Shown: positions 23,392-32,901, numbered from the stretch's first letter. The stretch is 48,480 bases of DNA from Spirochaetota bacterium (GCA_009787025.1 WRGT01000068.1:1-48480); one strand, 5' to 3'. The notes: generated by a model from the sequence alone, not told the origin. Numbers and translations: made by a program.

Positions 23392-25086
23392 ATGGAAAAA
23401 AGAACACTACTGGCAATTTTGCTTACTGCGATTGTATGGGCTTCTTTATTTTGGCTTATGGGACCAAAGCAGGGAGTACAGGATGACCAGGATTCAACGG
23501 TTCAGACTGATACCGTACAAGATGATAAATCGAATGATAATAAGAATGAGAATAAGAATGATAAAAGCGCAGAGCCTAAAAAAAATTGGGTAAGCATAAG
23601 TAAGAATATTAAAGAAGAGACTGTAAATCTACAGACAGAAAAGTTTGCCTTTACGCTTTCAAACAAAGGCGCTTTAATATCTAAAGCAAATTACATTGAG
23701 AGAAATATCGAACTCACATCTAATGAAAATCAGTTTAACTCAAACGGATATTTTGATTTTTCAATTCACCTTTCGGATGATGAATTTTTTCAGGGTAATA
23801 ATCTAAATTCGGACAATTGGAAAATTGAAAAAGCGGATGATAAGGTTGTTCAATTTGCTATTAGTATGATTGTCGATGGAAATCCCATTAGAATAGAAAA
23901 GATCTATAGATTTACCGACAATGGTTATGAGTTTACTGTTGATTACAGATTCACCAACACAGGTAAAAATCCTGTAAAATTTAAGGATAGCAGGATAATA
24001 TTCTCTCCATCCGATACTTTAGGTCCTAACCTTGATTATTCCAAATACTATAATCTAATGACAGGTTTTTACTCTATTGATGACAGCTATTCCCAGAATA
24101 CTAAAGGGAGCGGGTTTTTCTCTAAAGCCGGAGATTTAAAAAAAGAGAAAGGCAGAGTTGACTATGTCGGGATAATGAGCAGGTACTTTCTCCTCATAAT
24201 GATACCGCAGAATTTTATCGGAACAGAGACGATATTTGACAACAGGGAACAGGGCGGTTTCAGAACAGGCATGTATGTTACTATGGATGAACTTCTTCCG
24301 GACATGGAACAGACTAAGTCATTTAAGATATATCTTGGCGAAAAAGATAAAAAGACATTAAAGGCGGTAGATCCGAAGATTGTAAAAGCATCTGATGTCA
24401 GCATGATTATCGAACCGATAAGATATTTTGTTATATGGTGTTTACTGTCAATAAACAGTATTATAGGTAATCTTGGCTGGTCTTTAATAATATTTTCTAT
24501 ACTGACAAAAATTGTGTTCATGCCTCTTACAAAAAAATCTACAGACTCAATGAAAAAGATGCAGGAAATAGCTCCTCAGCTTAAAAAACTTCAAGCAAAG
24601 TATAAAGATAAACCTGAAGTTCTGCAGCAAGAGACTGTTAAGCTTTATAAAGAGTATAAGGTCAATCCGCTTGGCGGATGCCTCCCATTACTTTTGCAGA
24701 TGCCTTTTTTCTTCGGACTTTACAGCGGTTTAATCAATTCAATAGATCTTTGGAATGCTGAGTTCATGTTATGGATTAAAGATCTTTCTATGCCTGATAC
24801 AATATATACAATATCGGGTTTTGATATAAATATACTCCCTGTTCTTATGATTGTTACAACAATAATTCAACAAAAGCAGACAATGGTTGATACGGGGAAT
24901 CAACAGCAGAAGATAATGATGTATATGATGCCGGTTATTCTTCTGTTTGTTTTTTGGAAAATGCCTTCAGGGCTTGTCCTTTACTGGTTCTTGCAAAATC
25001 TATATCAGATTATGCATCAATTTATAGTAAATAAGATCGGGATGAGCAGGAAAGCTATAGATAATGTTAGTAATAAAAAATCATAG
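23392..25086 (+). CDS. yidC: Membrane protein insertase YidC
   Basis: A 564-residue YidC of the Gram-negative type. It has an N-terminal membrane helix (about 4-22), a charged Asp/Lys/Asn linker (about 28-65), a large periplasmic beta domain (about 70-335, including AFTLSNKGALISKANY) and a C-terminal set of membrane helices starting near 345. The conserved insertase core includes WSLIIFSILTKIVFMPLT, MKKMQEIAPQLKKLQAKY and NPLGGCLPLLLQMPFFFGLY. It inserts and folds inner-membrane proteins alone or with SecYEG. A 105-base gap separates it from yidD, and jag follows. Confidence 0.97.
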   Translation: MEKRTLLAILLTAIVWASLFWLMGPKQGVQDDQDSTVQTDTVQDDKSNDNKNENKNDKSAEPKKNWVSISKNIKEETVNLQTEKFAFTLSNKGALISKANYIERNIELTSNENQFNSNGYFDFSIHLSDDEFFQGNNLNSDNWKIEKADDKVVQFAISMIVDGNPIRIEKIYRFTDNGYEFTVDYRFTNTGKNPVKFKDSRIIFSPSDTLGPNLDYSKYYNLMTGFYSIDDSYSQNTKGSGFFSKAGDLKKEKGRVDYVGIMSRYFLLIMIPQNFIGTETIFDNREQGGFRTGMYVTMDELLPDMEQTKSFKIYLGEKDKKTLKAVDPKIVKASDVSMIIEPIRYFVIWCLLSINSIIGNLGWSLIIFSILTKIVFMPLTKKSTDSMKKMQEIAPQLKKLQAKYKDKPEVLQQETVKLYKEYKVNPLGGCLPLLLQMPFFFGLYSGLINSIDLWNAEFMLWIKDLSMPDTIYTISGFDINILPVLMIVTTIIQQKQTMVDTGNQQQKIMMYMMPVILLFVFWKMPSGLVLYWFLQNLYQIMHQFIVNKIGMSRKAIDNVSNKKS

Positions 25087-25103
25087 ATCAGGAGAGTGAC
25101 TAA

Positions 25104-25760
25104 ATGAAAGTGACGGAATACGAAGGAAGAACTCCGGATGATGCAACAAAGAAAGCAATGGCTGAACTTGGTATTAGAGATATTTCTAAAATAAAAGTAG
25201 AGGTTATAGATCCCGGTAAAAGCGGGATTTTTGGATTTGGCGTCTCAAGGCCGGCAAAGGTAAGAATTCTTTTTAATGAAAGCAAGGAGAATGTCGGGGA
25301 TAAAGTTAAAGTTTACTTGGAAGAAATTTTTTTAAGAATGGGAATTGACGGCGGAGTTAAAGATATTAAAGAGAGTGATTCCAAGGTTTATGTTGAACTT
25401 GAAAGCAAGCTAAGCTCGGGATTGCTCATTGGGAAAAAGGGTAAAACTTTAGAGGCGCTTCAATTTATGGTAAACCTGATGATTAATAATAGTACAGGCA
25501 GTGAGAAGAAGATTATTTTAGATATTGAATCATACAGAGATAAAAGAGAAATAGCCCTTAAAAAGATGTCTAAAGAGATTGCGCAAAAGGTTATTAGATC
25601 AGGGAGACCTATGATTTTAGAGCCCATGAATCCTTTTGAAAGACGTTTAATACACTTAACCCTTCAAAACGATAAAAGGGTAATGACAAAGAGCGAGGGT
25701 CAGGGTATATATAGAAAAATAAAAATTTCACCTGCTAACAATAAAAAACAAAATGTTTAA
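25104..25760 (+). CDS. jag: Jag/KhpB RNA-binding protein
   Basis: A 218-residue protein with three parts: Jag_N (about 1-50: VTEYEGRTPDDATKKAMAELG), a KH domain (about 75-150, with SGLLIGKKGKTLEALQFM) and an R3H domain (about 155-212, with MNPFERRLIHLTLQ, where Arg and His form R3H). KhpB/Jag binds RNA together with KhpA (a khpA gene is at 6444) and in Gram-positives affects cell elongation. AGGAG precedes the ATG and the gene overlaps mnmE by 8 bases. Confidence 0.94.
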   Translation: MKVTEYEGRTPDDATKKAMAELGIRDISKIKVEVIDPGKSGIFGFGVSRPAKVRILFNESKENVGDKVKVYLEEIFLRMGIDGGVKDIKESDSKVYVELESKLSSGLLIGKKGKTLEALQFMVNLMINNSTGSEKKIILDIESYRDKREIALKKMSKEIAQKVIRSGRPMILEPMNPFERRLIHLTLQNDKRVMTKSEGQGIYRKIKISPANNKKQNV

Positions 25761-27105
25761 TGATACAATCTGTGCGCCTGCGAGCGCGCCGGTAAATTCA
25801 TCTCTTGCAATAATCAGAATAAGCGGTTCAAAGTCATACGGAACCGCTTATTCTTTCTTTTCACCTAAAGAAAAAATAAAACACAGATTTGCAGCATACG
25901 GTTCAATAAGGGACGGCGATGAGATTATTGATGATGTTATATTAATATATTATAAATCCCCTTCAAGTTTTACAGGAGAGGATATGGTTGAGATATTTTG
26001 TCATGGGAATCATCTTATTGCAGGGAGAATACTGCGCTTGCTTTATAAGCATGAGATCAGGATTGCAGAACCGGGTGAGTTTTCTAAAAGGGCATTTCTT
26101 AACGGAAAAATGGACCTGACCGAGGCAGAGGCTATTAATGCCTTAATCAATGCGCGGAGTGATTGGGAGATTAAGGCTTCCATTAATCAGATGCATGGTT
26201 CGCTTAGAGCGATTATAGATAAATTGCGAAACGATGTAATTATGCTTAAGGGGGATATTGAAGCAGGGATAGATTTTTCAGATCAGGATATTGAATTTGT
26301 TTCAAATACAGAGAGTTTAAATATAGTAAGTGATATATTGGATTCGTTAATTGAGCTGCAGAGAAGATGCAATATTGGGAACAGAACGGCAAGGGGCATA
26401 GATGTTGTTCTTGCAGGAAGACCTAATGTCGGGAAGTCGAGTCTTTTAAATCTTATTCTCAATGAGGAGCGCGCCATTGTATCTCATATCCCGGGAACAA
26501 CAAGAGACCTTATCAGAGAGAGTATTCAGATAGGCGGCGTCAGAGTTAATTTAACCGATACTGCCGGTCTGTGTATTCCGGGTGATGATATTGAAAAAAT
26601 AGGAGTTGAACTTTCACGCAAAAATATTGATAAGGCATCGCTTGTGCTCATGGTAGTTGACGCATCTTGCGGAATTACCGATGAAGACAGAGATATAATC
26701 TCTATGCTGAGAGAGAAAAATGTTATATATGCGCTTAATAAAATCGATTTAACCGGTGATAAATGGAAGGATATTATTAAGTCTGAAGAGCTATCCTTGG
26801 TTCCGATCTCTGCAAAATTTGGGACAGGTTTTAAAGAGTTAGAGAACAAAATCGCATCTGTCATTGCCGGAGAGTTTGTAGATATAAACGGTTCTTTTTT
26901 GGTTGATGAAAGGATAATATCTATAATTGACGGTTCAATTGAAATAGCGCAAAGAGTAGTGGAGTTGTTAAAGCTTAAAGAACCATGTGAGATTATTACA
27001 TTTGAGCTTGACGAGCTTATTTCAAGATTATCGGATATTACAGGCGAGATTACTACTGAGGATGTTCTTGGTTCTATATTCAGCAGGTTTTGTATTGGGA
27101 AATGA
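25753..27105 (+). CDS. mnmE: tRNA uridine-5-carboxymethylaminomethyl modification GTPase MnmE
   Basis: A 450-residue GTPase that with MnmG installs carboxymethylaminomethyl groups at U34 of certain tRNAs. The N-terminal formyl-THF-binding domain starts DTICAPASAPVNSSLAIIRISG; the helical part contains GEFSKRAFLNGKMDLTEAEAI; the G domain (from about 218) has GRPNVGKSSLLN (G1), GTTRDL (G2), DTAG (G3) and NKID (G4). It ends in FCIGK, the C-terminal Cys motif. mnmG is not adjacent, which is common outside some groups. Confidence 0.97.
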   Translation: MFNDTICAPASAPVNSSLAIIRISGSKSYGTAYSFFSPKEKIKHRFAAYGSIRDGDEIIDDVILIYYKSPSSFTGEDMVEIFCHGNHLIAGRILRLLYKHEIRIAEPGEFSKRAFLNGKMDLTEAEAINALINARSDWEIKASINQMHGSLRAIIDKLRNDVIMLKGDIEAGIDFSDQDIEFVSNTESLNIVSDILDSLIELQRRCNIGNRTARGIDVVLAGRPNVGKSSLLNLILNEERAIVSHIPGTTRDLIRESIQIGGVRVNLTDTAGLCIPGDDIEKIGVELSRKNIDKASLVLMVVDASCGITDEDRDIISMLREKNVIYALNKIDLTGDKWKDIIKSEELSLVPISAKFGTGFKELENKIASVIAGEFVDINGSFLVDERIISIIDGSIEIAQRVVELLKLKEPCEIITFELDELISRLSDITGEITTEDVLGSIFSRFCIGK

Positions 27106-27113
27106 AGTAGAGA

Positions 27114-27398
27114 CTACCACGAGGCTGTCTGATAAGTGGCACCCTTAAAATCAGTTTGCCATAAATCATTACAATGTTTGCGTGAAAATCGCTTAAATGC
27201 TTGATGCTTTAAAGATTCTTCTTGTAAAATACAACCATTACGGCTTAAAATATTACAGCATGTTCTTGAAGACGGCAAGTTATCTTTTCCTTGATTAACA
27301 GGATAATCATGTATCATCCTGCCTCCCCAAGAAGGGTTATCATTTCGTACCGTAAGACTCTGGATTGCTCCTGCGTCTATTGTTATTGACAAAAACAC
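27114..27398 (-). pseudogene. IS481-family transposase remnant
   Basis: A minus-strand reading frame of 94 codons keeps the middle of an IS481-type transposase: NPSWGGRMIHDYPVNQGKDN (DNA-binding region), ILSRNGCI, then EESLKHQAFKRFSRK and NDLWQTDFKGA, where the Asp begins the DDE catalytic core. Directly after DFKG the frame runs into an end-like sequence (GGCTGTCTGATAAGTGGC on the plus strand at about 27123-27140), so the rest of the catalytic domain, with the other two acidic residues, is gone. The N-terminal part is also missing. It is a dead fragment between mnmE and a small membrane protein gene. Confidence 0.7.
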
Positions 27399-27475
27399 TC
27401 CATTATAATTTGACTAAATAATGTATTAACAGATTTCAATTCCTTATAAAGAATTAATATTATTTGGGGACTAAT

Positions 27476-27766
27476 ATGAGTTTTGTAATTCTCGGATTAA
27501 TCATTTTTTTACTTTATGCAACACTTTCAAAATACGGCAGCCTGTTTAAGACACTGTCTATGATTGTAATAGTATTAGGTATGACATTTGCATTTCTTTT
27601 CTATGGGCTGCATTTTTTTAGTGAGAGCGATATTATTGTAATTGTAAAAACCGAATTGAACATGAAATATTTTATGCATGTATGCGGGATATGGTTTTGC
27701 GCAGATATTTTAGTCATTGTTAAAATAATAGGGAATTACAAAAGGTATTTGGAGGTGAACTCGTAG
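27476..27766 (+). CDS. Small integral membrane protein, unknown function
   Basis: A 96-residue hydrophobic protein with three likely membrane helices (about 2-18, 25-45 and 66-86). The ATG at 27476 has GGGG 6 bases upstream; a longer frame from 27464 begins with a TTG in that same site. The last residues (EVNS) and the stop codon lie inside a palindromic GTAGGGG repeat, so the C-terminus may have been created by the repeat's insertion. No family was recognised. Confidence 0.7.
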   Translation: MSFVILGLIIFLLYATLSKYGSLFKTLSMIVIVLGMTFAFLFYGLHFFSESDIIVIVKTELNMKYFMHVCGIWFCADILVIVKIIGNYKRYLEVNS

Positions 27767-27807
27767 GGGTTCACAGGCTGCAAAATTTGCAGTCCCCTAC
27801 GGGTTCA
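27756..27807. repeat. GTAGGGG palindrome spanning the stops of two convergent genes
   Basis: TGAACTCGTAGGGG (27756-27769) pairs with CCCCTACGGGTTCA (27794-27807) with a single G-U type mismatch, giving a 14-bp stem around an inner hairpin (CTGCA/TGCAG). The TAG in the left arm (27764-27766) ends the plus-strand membrane protein gene, and the same TAG on the other strand (27799-27797) ends the minus-strand gene. It could also serve as a bidirectional terminator. Confidence 0.85.
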
Positions 27808-28996
27808 TCTTTAAAAACTTATCATACTGCTTAATCTTTTTATTTATATACTCTCTGCTGTAGTCGCTGATCCAAATAGATTTCATGTTGGCAGCCTTCC
27901 CGTATAACTTAATAAGCTCGCCGGCGCTTCTTCTTATATCTAATCTGTATTTTTCAATCATATTTAAACTGCTCACATAGAGTTTCCCAAGGTATATTGA
28001 TGTAAATTTTCTCCCGTCAGGAGAAAAATACGACTCTTCGCCTTCAATTCCGGTCTCTACTCTGGTGTTTAAATCACGGGGAATTACTATTATGATTTGA
28101 TTTTCTAATGCGGTAATAATACCGGGCTTATCCGAATAATTTATGTCGGGATTTAAAGTACCTGAAATTAACTCTTTCGATTTTTTTGCAGCAACATCAT
28201 AAACTTTGGCGGAATAATCCCCAGCCCCTCCGGACATATATACAAATCTATTATTATCTATCCACCTTAAATCCGAACATGAAGTTACTCCGTTTAATGT
28301 CTGATTGCCCTGATCTGTTAAAATTTTTGTTTTATAAACGCCGCCGTTTCCTGTGACAATAACAGTCTTCTTTTCATCAGGCGATATATATGCAAGAACA
28401 GGGTCATTACCCGAAGCAATATCGTTATATTTATTACTTGGAATTATAAGTTTACTCTCAAAGCTAATTAAGCTCGTTTTGGTAATACCATTCTTTGATT
28501 CGTTTAAAACCGAATCTTCCGACGGATGCATAGTATAATCAATGAAGAGATATTTTGAGCTCTTCTTTGTTATCTCCTTTGTATTTATATTTATTACAAC
28601 GGATTCGGATTTTGCCGCGCCGTTGTCGTCAAGAGACAATACCTTGGCATAGACAATATTTCCTGTCCTGTTTAAATCGGCATAAGTCACATTACCGTAA
28701 AATCTTACTATCTCAACCTTTTCTCTGCTGTTCCTCTTGTATTTATACACTATATTTAGCTGAGAGAATTCCTTAATATAAACTATCTCATCACCATTGC
28801 ACCATTGTGCAAATATAACATTGCTGTCAATGTATAGAGATGATATACGCGTATAGAGTTTCTCCTTTACTGCAATAATCTCCCTGTAAAGCCCGGAACT
28901 CTTCTCAATATAAACCGCATCTAAATCAATGTCCCTCGAAAGAAGAGGGACATTGATAAGCAAAAGGAGCAATATTAAATGAAACTTTTTTATCAT
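27797..28996 (-). CDS. Exported beta-propeller (TolB/WD40-like) protein
   Basis: A 399-residue exported protein with a signal peptide (KKFHLILLLLLINVPLLS, cleavage near LSRD). The mature part has repeating strands with TolB/WD40-like elements such as LAYISPDEKKTVIVTGNGGV, SDLRWIDNNRFVYMSGG and ESYFSPDGRKFTSIY. A C-terminal helical tail (about 360-399) follows. Propellers of this type serve as scaffolds in the periplasm; no enzyme motif is seen. It sits 24 bases downstream of the LysM lipoprotein gene and likely shares its operon. Its last codons come from a palindromic repeat. Confidence 0.75.
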   Translation of the reverse strand: MIKKFHLILLLLLINVPLLSRDIDLDAVYIEKSSGLYREIIAVKEKLYTRISSLYIDSNVIFAQWCNGDEIVYIKEFSQLNIVYKYKRNSREKVEIVRFYGNVTYADLNRTGNIVYAKVLSLDDNGAAKSESVVININTKEITKKSSKYLFIDYTMHPSEDSVLNESKNGITKTSLISFESKLIIPSNKYNDIASGNDPVLAYISPDEKKTVIVTGNGGVYKTKILTDQGNQTLNGVTSCSDLRWIDNNRFVYMSGGAGDYSAKVYDVAAKKSKELISGTLNPDINYSDKPGIITALENQIIIVIPRDLNTRVETGIEGEESYFSPDGRKFTSIYLGKLYVSSLNMIEKYRLDIRRSAGELIKLYGKAANMKSIWISDYSREYINKKIKQYDKFLKMNP

Positions 28997-29020
28997 TTAG
29001 ACTTGTCTTTCATCTCTTCA

Positions 29021-30526
29021 TTAATTTTTTTTATATAAAGGTTTTTTCGCAGGTTTTGGCGGAATGATTAACCTCTGTCCCGGGAAAATAAGATCAGGAT
29101 TCTTTATCTGATCCTTATTTGCAATAAATATTGCAGGCCAAAATGACGCATCCTTGTAAACCTTCAGTGAAATTTTCCAAAGACAATCAGTATCTTTCTT
29201 TCTCCATTGAACTATATATGTTTTTCCCTGCGCAGGTTTATAATTAGGATCATTTAAAACTCCATCCTCATCATCTGCTTTGGTATCTTCAGCTTCATTA
29301 GCAGCTATACTGCCATCTTTAGACTGATTATCATCTCCGGAGCTGACTGCCATGTTCTGCGCGTCATTCTCCATAGAATTAAGTGCAGCATTGATTATAC
29401 TCTCAGCCTCATCTGCATTATTTATCGCATCATTAAATTTTCCGGAGGTAACTAATGATTTACCGCTCTTAATTAAATTCTCCGCTTTGTTAAGATTATC
29501 ATAATATTTTTTATCACGATCTTTATTGCGAGCCTGAGCTAATTGATTTTCAGCTTTATTAAGCGCAGCTACGGCTTCATTCTTTTTAATCTTAAACTTT
29601 GCATTGTTTACAATATCGGCAGCTCGAATAACTCTTGCATCTGCATCTTTAATATTATTCTGTCCAAGAGAAAGTTCTGCGCCATTTAACTCAGATGTCG
29701 CGCTGTCAAGATCGCTCGTTATATCCTGCGCCAAACCGCCAGCCTGCATACCTTTTATATCAGTTCTCATTTCGGCAATTGAAGCGGATATTCTCTGTTT
29801 ATTAATGGCTATTGAGGCAGCATCAAGTTCTTTTTTTGCAGAATCAATCTCACGCCATGAGGTTTTAAAATCTTTACCGTCAAACGCCTTTCTTGCATTT
29901 TTGATAGAATTTTCAGCCTTTGTCAGATTACTCGCTGCAGCATTGCTGTTTTTATCTCTCTTAATCTCAGCCAATTTTTTTTCTGTTGAAGAAATTTCGT
30001 TACTAATTGAAGAGGAATTCTGTAATGAATCATTAAGAGCGGTTGTAAAAAGGGCTGATGATTTTTCTGCCAATTCGACAGATTTTATATAATCCCCCTG
30101 TTCATATTGTGATTTTGCTTCACTGTTAAAATTCTTACCTTGCTCGAAATTATCAGGAGAAAATTTTTCTGCATAAGCCTTTTCTGCCAAGTCATACATT
30201 TCGCCGGACTGTTTGATTTTACTGTCGGCATATGGTTGAAGCGATTTATTCTTAGCATTATTTGCAGCTAAGATTGCATCATTTGCCGACTTTCTGGCAT
30301 CATCTGTATTGCCGTCAACAAGTTTTTTATGACTTTGAATCAGAAGCTCTTCTGCATTTTTAATTTCATTTGGCGCATATTTTTCAGCATCATATTTCTT
30401 TGCATCTTCAATTCCATTCCTTGCAGCAGCCATCTCTTTTATAGGAACATCAACTTCACATGATGATATAAATATTGCGCATGTTACAGATACTAAAAGC
30501 AATATTAAATTCTTTCTTCTTTTCAT
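29021..30526 (-). CDS. LysM-domain lipoprotein with Ala/Lys-rich helical repeats
   Basis: A 501-residue envelope lipoprotein. The signal peptide (KRRKNLILLLVSVTCAIF) ends in the lipobox ISSC. From about 30 to 370 the protein is an Ala/Asn/Lys/Asp-rich helical array of repeats with patterns such as ADDARKSANDAI-like stretches, AEKSSALF and LNKAENQLAQARNKDRDKKY. A disordered acidic segment follows, then a C-terminal LysM domain (YIVQWRKKDTDCLWKISLKV to FPGQRLIIPP), which binds peptidoglycan. It probably tethers the outer membrane or cell body to the wall. ATG at 30526 is used because GGAG lies 7 bases before it; a GTG two codons upstream overlaps that spacer. Confidence 0.88.
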   Translation of the reverse strand: MKRRKNLILLLVSVTCAIFISSCEVDVPIKEMAAARNGIEDAKKYDAEKYAPNEIKNAEELLIQSHKKLVDGNTDDARKSANDAILAANNAKNKSLQPYADSKIKQSGEMYDLAEKAYAEKFSPDNFEQGKNFNSEAKSQYEQGDYIKSVELAEKSSALFTTALNDSLQNSSSISNEISSTEKKLAEIKRDKNSNAAASNLTKAENSIKNARKAFDGKDFKTSWREIDSAKKELDAASIAINKQRISASIAEMRTDIKGMQAGGLAQDITSDLDSATSELNGAELSLGQNNIKDADARVIRAADIVNNAKFKIKKNEAVAALNKAENQLAQARNKDRDKKYYDNLNKAENLIKSGKSLVTSGKFNDAINNADEAESIINAALNSMENDAQNMAVSSGDDNQSKDGSIAANEAEDTKADDEDGVLNDPNYKPAQGKTYIVQWRKKDTDCLWKISLKVYKDASFWPAIFIANKDQIKNPDLIFPGQRLIIPPKPAKKPLYKKN

Positions 30527-30629
30527 AAACACTCTCCGGATTAAAATAGTTACATTTAATTGGAATTTGACTATAGATATTCATACTAATATATAATTGC
30601 TCTATGTCAATTTTTTTTACATATTATTT

Positions 30630-31328
30630 CTATTTTACTATTTCCAGAAGCTCCACTTCAAAAACAAGGACGGAATTACCGGGAATAGCCTGATTCCCAT
30701 TAGGTCCGTATCCTAAATCAGAAGGTATAAAAAATTCATATTTTGACCCTACGGTCATAAGTTGAAGCCCTTCTGTCCACCCCGGGATGACCTGGTCAAC
30801 CCTAAACTGTGCCGGTTCTTTTCTCTTATGCGAACTGTCAAACTCCTTACCGTCTATAAATTTTCCCGTATAATGAACTTTAACGGTATCGTTACTTTTA
30901 GGTTTTATTTCACTGTCTCCCTTGCTGATAATCTTATATTGTAATCCGCTTGATGTTGTAACCACGCCCTCTTTTCCCTTATTTTTAGAAAGAAATTCCT
31001 TGCCCTTTTTTACATTTTCAGCAGCTAAATCGCTTCTTTTTTTCTGCAGACTCGTCATAAGATTCTGCATGACAGTTTGGGTCTCTTCCTGACTCAGTTT
31101 ACTGTCAACGCCATTTAAGGCATCCTCTATCGCTGCAATGAAAGAATCCATATCAAGCTCTAAATGGTCTCTTGCCATGCCTGATCCTACATTATAACCG
31201 ATTGCATAGCTGTATCTCCCCTTATCGCTTTTAAGATCAGCCTTGCTGCTATTTTGTTCGCTTTTACCGCAAACGACAGTGGATACAAACAAAACAGATA
31301 GAAACATATAAATAATTTTTGTTTTCAT
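30630..31328 (-). CDS. FKBP-type peptidyl-prolyl isomerase, exported
   Basis: A 232-residue FkpA/Mip-like isomerase that speeds folding at proline bonds in the periplasm. A signal peptide ends near VSTVVCGKSE; the Cys could be a lipidation site with an unusual residue (Val) before it. The N-terminal dimerisation domain (about 38-118: YSYAIGYNVGSGMARD, MDSFIAAIEDALNG) is followed by the FKBP domain (about 125-232) with VKVHYTGKFIDGKEFDSS, VIPGWTEGLQLM and DLGYGPNGNQAIPGNSVLVF. Active-site aromatic residues are conserved. About 100 bases separate it from the LysM gene downstream. Confidence 0.94.
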   Translation of the reverse strand: MKTKIIYMFLSVLFVSTVVCGKSEQNSSKADLKSDKGRYSYAIGYNVGSGMARDHLELDMDSFIAAIEDALNGVDSKLSQEETQTVMQNLMTSLQKKRSDLAAENVKKGKEFLSKNKGKEGVVTTSSGLQYKIISKGDSEIKPKSNDTVKVHYTGKFIDGKEFDSSHKRKEPAQFRVDQVIPGWTEGLQLMTVGSKYEFFIPSDLGYGPNGNQAIPGNSVLVFEVELLEIVK

Positions 31329-31450
31329 ATTTAACCTTTTTATTTTTTAATTATTTAAAAGTAGATTTATATATAATTTTTAGTCAAGATAGAATTGAGT
31401 GTTATGAAAAAAAACAACTTAATCTGTCATAAAATAGGGAATATGTATAT

Positions 31451-32377
31451 TTATATCGCCATCTTTAAAATCAAAAGCACAATCGGCAGAGTAAAAAGAG
31501 ACAAAAGTGTTGATATAAACATGAGGCGTGAAGCAAGGAGCGCATTGCCGTTATACTCGTGAGCAACTAAAGGCGCATTTACCGCCACAGGCATAGCAGC
31601 AATAACAACAGGCACATATATCATCATGGGGTCATCGGTAAATAATCTAACAAAGAAAAAAACTATAGCCGGCAAAATAATAAGGCGCATAAAACTTATG
31701 AAATACACCCTCCACCCTGCAACAAGCTCTCTGTGATGAATTTCTGTAAGCATAGAACCTACTGTAACCATAGACATGGGTATAGTAATATTGCCAATGA
31801 GCTTTAAAGGGTCGTAGATAATTGAAGGGAGCTTTATACTAAAATAAAAGAATATAAATCCAAGTACTGTAGCTATTACCCCGGGATTAAAAAAAAGTCT
31901 AAGATTAAACTTTGTACTGTCGGAATGACCTCTTGTCATTAAATATACTCCGATTGTATAAACAAAAAAATGAAAAGGAATGTTAAACATTGCAGCATAG
32001 AATATTGATTCATCGCCAAAAACACTGCTCAAAACAGGAAATCCCATAAAACCAACATTTGAAAAAAGTATGGCAAACTGATAAGCTCCCGTATCCTTAT
32101 TACCCCCTTTTAAAAGCTTATCAATAATAATTGCTATAATAAAATAAACGGCATATATGCCAAAGGAAAGACCGGTGATTATGAAACTCCGGCTTAAAAG
32201 TTCTTCTGCAAACTCTTTCTGCATTGAAGCAAATATAAGTACGGGTAATGTTATCTTTATTAATAGCGCAGAGAGTCCCTTAGTAGTCTGTTTATCTATA
32301 ACATTGCTCTTTCGTCCGATAAACCCGACTAAAATCATTAAAAACAATTTCATTACCGATATAAAAATTACGCTCAT
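31451..32377 (-). CDS. AEC-family transporter (auxin efflux carrier-like permease)
   Basis: A 308-residue integral membrane protein with about ten helices. AEC signatures: LMILVGFIGRKSNVIDKQTTKGLSALLIKITLP at the start, with the proline in a helix break; LFSNVGFMGFPVL in the middle; and ITIPMSMVTVGSML and AAMPVAVNAPLVAHEY near the C-terminus. In bacteria these transport organic acids such as malate or malonate; the substrate cannot be read from sequence. Monocistronic, with its leader carrying a duplicated 21-bp unit. Confidence 0.92.
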   Translation of the reverse strand: MSVIFISVMKLFLMILVGFIGRKSNVIDKQTTKGLSALLIKITLPVLIFASMQKEFAEELLSRSFIITGLSFGIYAVYFIIAIIIDKLLKGGNKDTGAYQFAILFSNVGFMGFPVLSSVFGDESIFYAAMFNIPFHFFVYTIGVYLMTRGHSDSTKFNLRLFFNPGVIATVLGFIFFYFSIKLPSIIYDPLKLIGNITIPMSMVTVGSMLTEIHHRELVAGWRVYFISFMRLIILPAIVFFFVRLFTDDPMMIYVPVVIAAMPVAVNAPLVAHEYNGNALLASRLMFISTLLSLFTLPIVLLILKMAI

Positions 32378-32419
32378 TTTTATCCTTTAAATTTAATCTT
32401 TTATTCTTTAAGTTTAATC
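32378..32419. repeat. 21-bp tandem duplication in the AEC leader
   Basis: Two adjacent 21-bp units (32378-32398 and 32399-32419) differ at two positions. The copy next to the AEC start contains AAGGAT, its likely ribosome site; the second copy has lost the GG. The rest of the 32420-32655 gap is AT-rich with no other structure seen. Confidence 0.7.
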
Positions 32420-32655
32420 TTCTTTTACTTGCGAGACTAAGGCGCGCTGTGTTTTGAAGTCAAGGGTTTTATTTCATGCATAACAGGACACACTTCCGAG
32501 TTTTTGATATTGATTACTGTAAGTGATAAATAAACTTTTTTTACTGCAATAAAATAATTATTGTATTATTTCTAATATTAAAAAATATTTAATATAATAA
32601 TGTATGCTGCAATTTTGTAAGATATAAAACTAATAATATTATTTGGAGATATTCT

Positions 32656-32901
32656 ATGAAACCTACAAGTTACATTGAAAAAATGATTGCAGAGTTAAAT
32701 AAGGCAAAAACTCCTGCTGAATATATAATCATGGGTAAAAAATACTTCTATGAATGGATGATTGAACAGGCACGCACAGGCGACATCTCTTTGGAAAAAA
32801 ACAAAAAAAAGTATAAGTTCACTCATAACGGAATAAAAATAATCTTATGTGAAAGCGATATACTGGAGGTGGTTCCAAATCCAAAGCATATTATCGAATG
32901 A
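32656..32901 (+). CDS. Small hypothetical protein
   Basis: An 81-residue soluble protein. GGAG lies 9 bases upstream of the ATG. It starts with an amphipathic helix (SYIEKMIAELNKAKTPAEYI), contains GKKYFYEWMIEQARTGDISL and ends with a short beta segment (GIKIILCESDILEVVPN). No signal peptide or membrane helix. No family was recognised. It stands alone upstream of the transhydrogenase genes with a 190-base gap. Confidence 0.65.
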   Translation: MKPTSYIEKMIAELNKAKTPAEYIIMGKKYFYEWMIEQARTGDISLEKNKKKYKFTHNGIKIILCESDILEVVPNPKHIIE

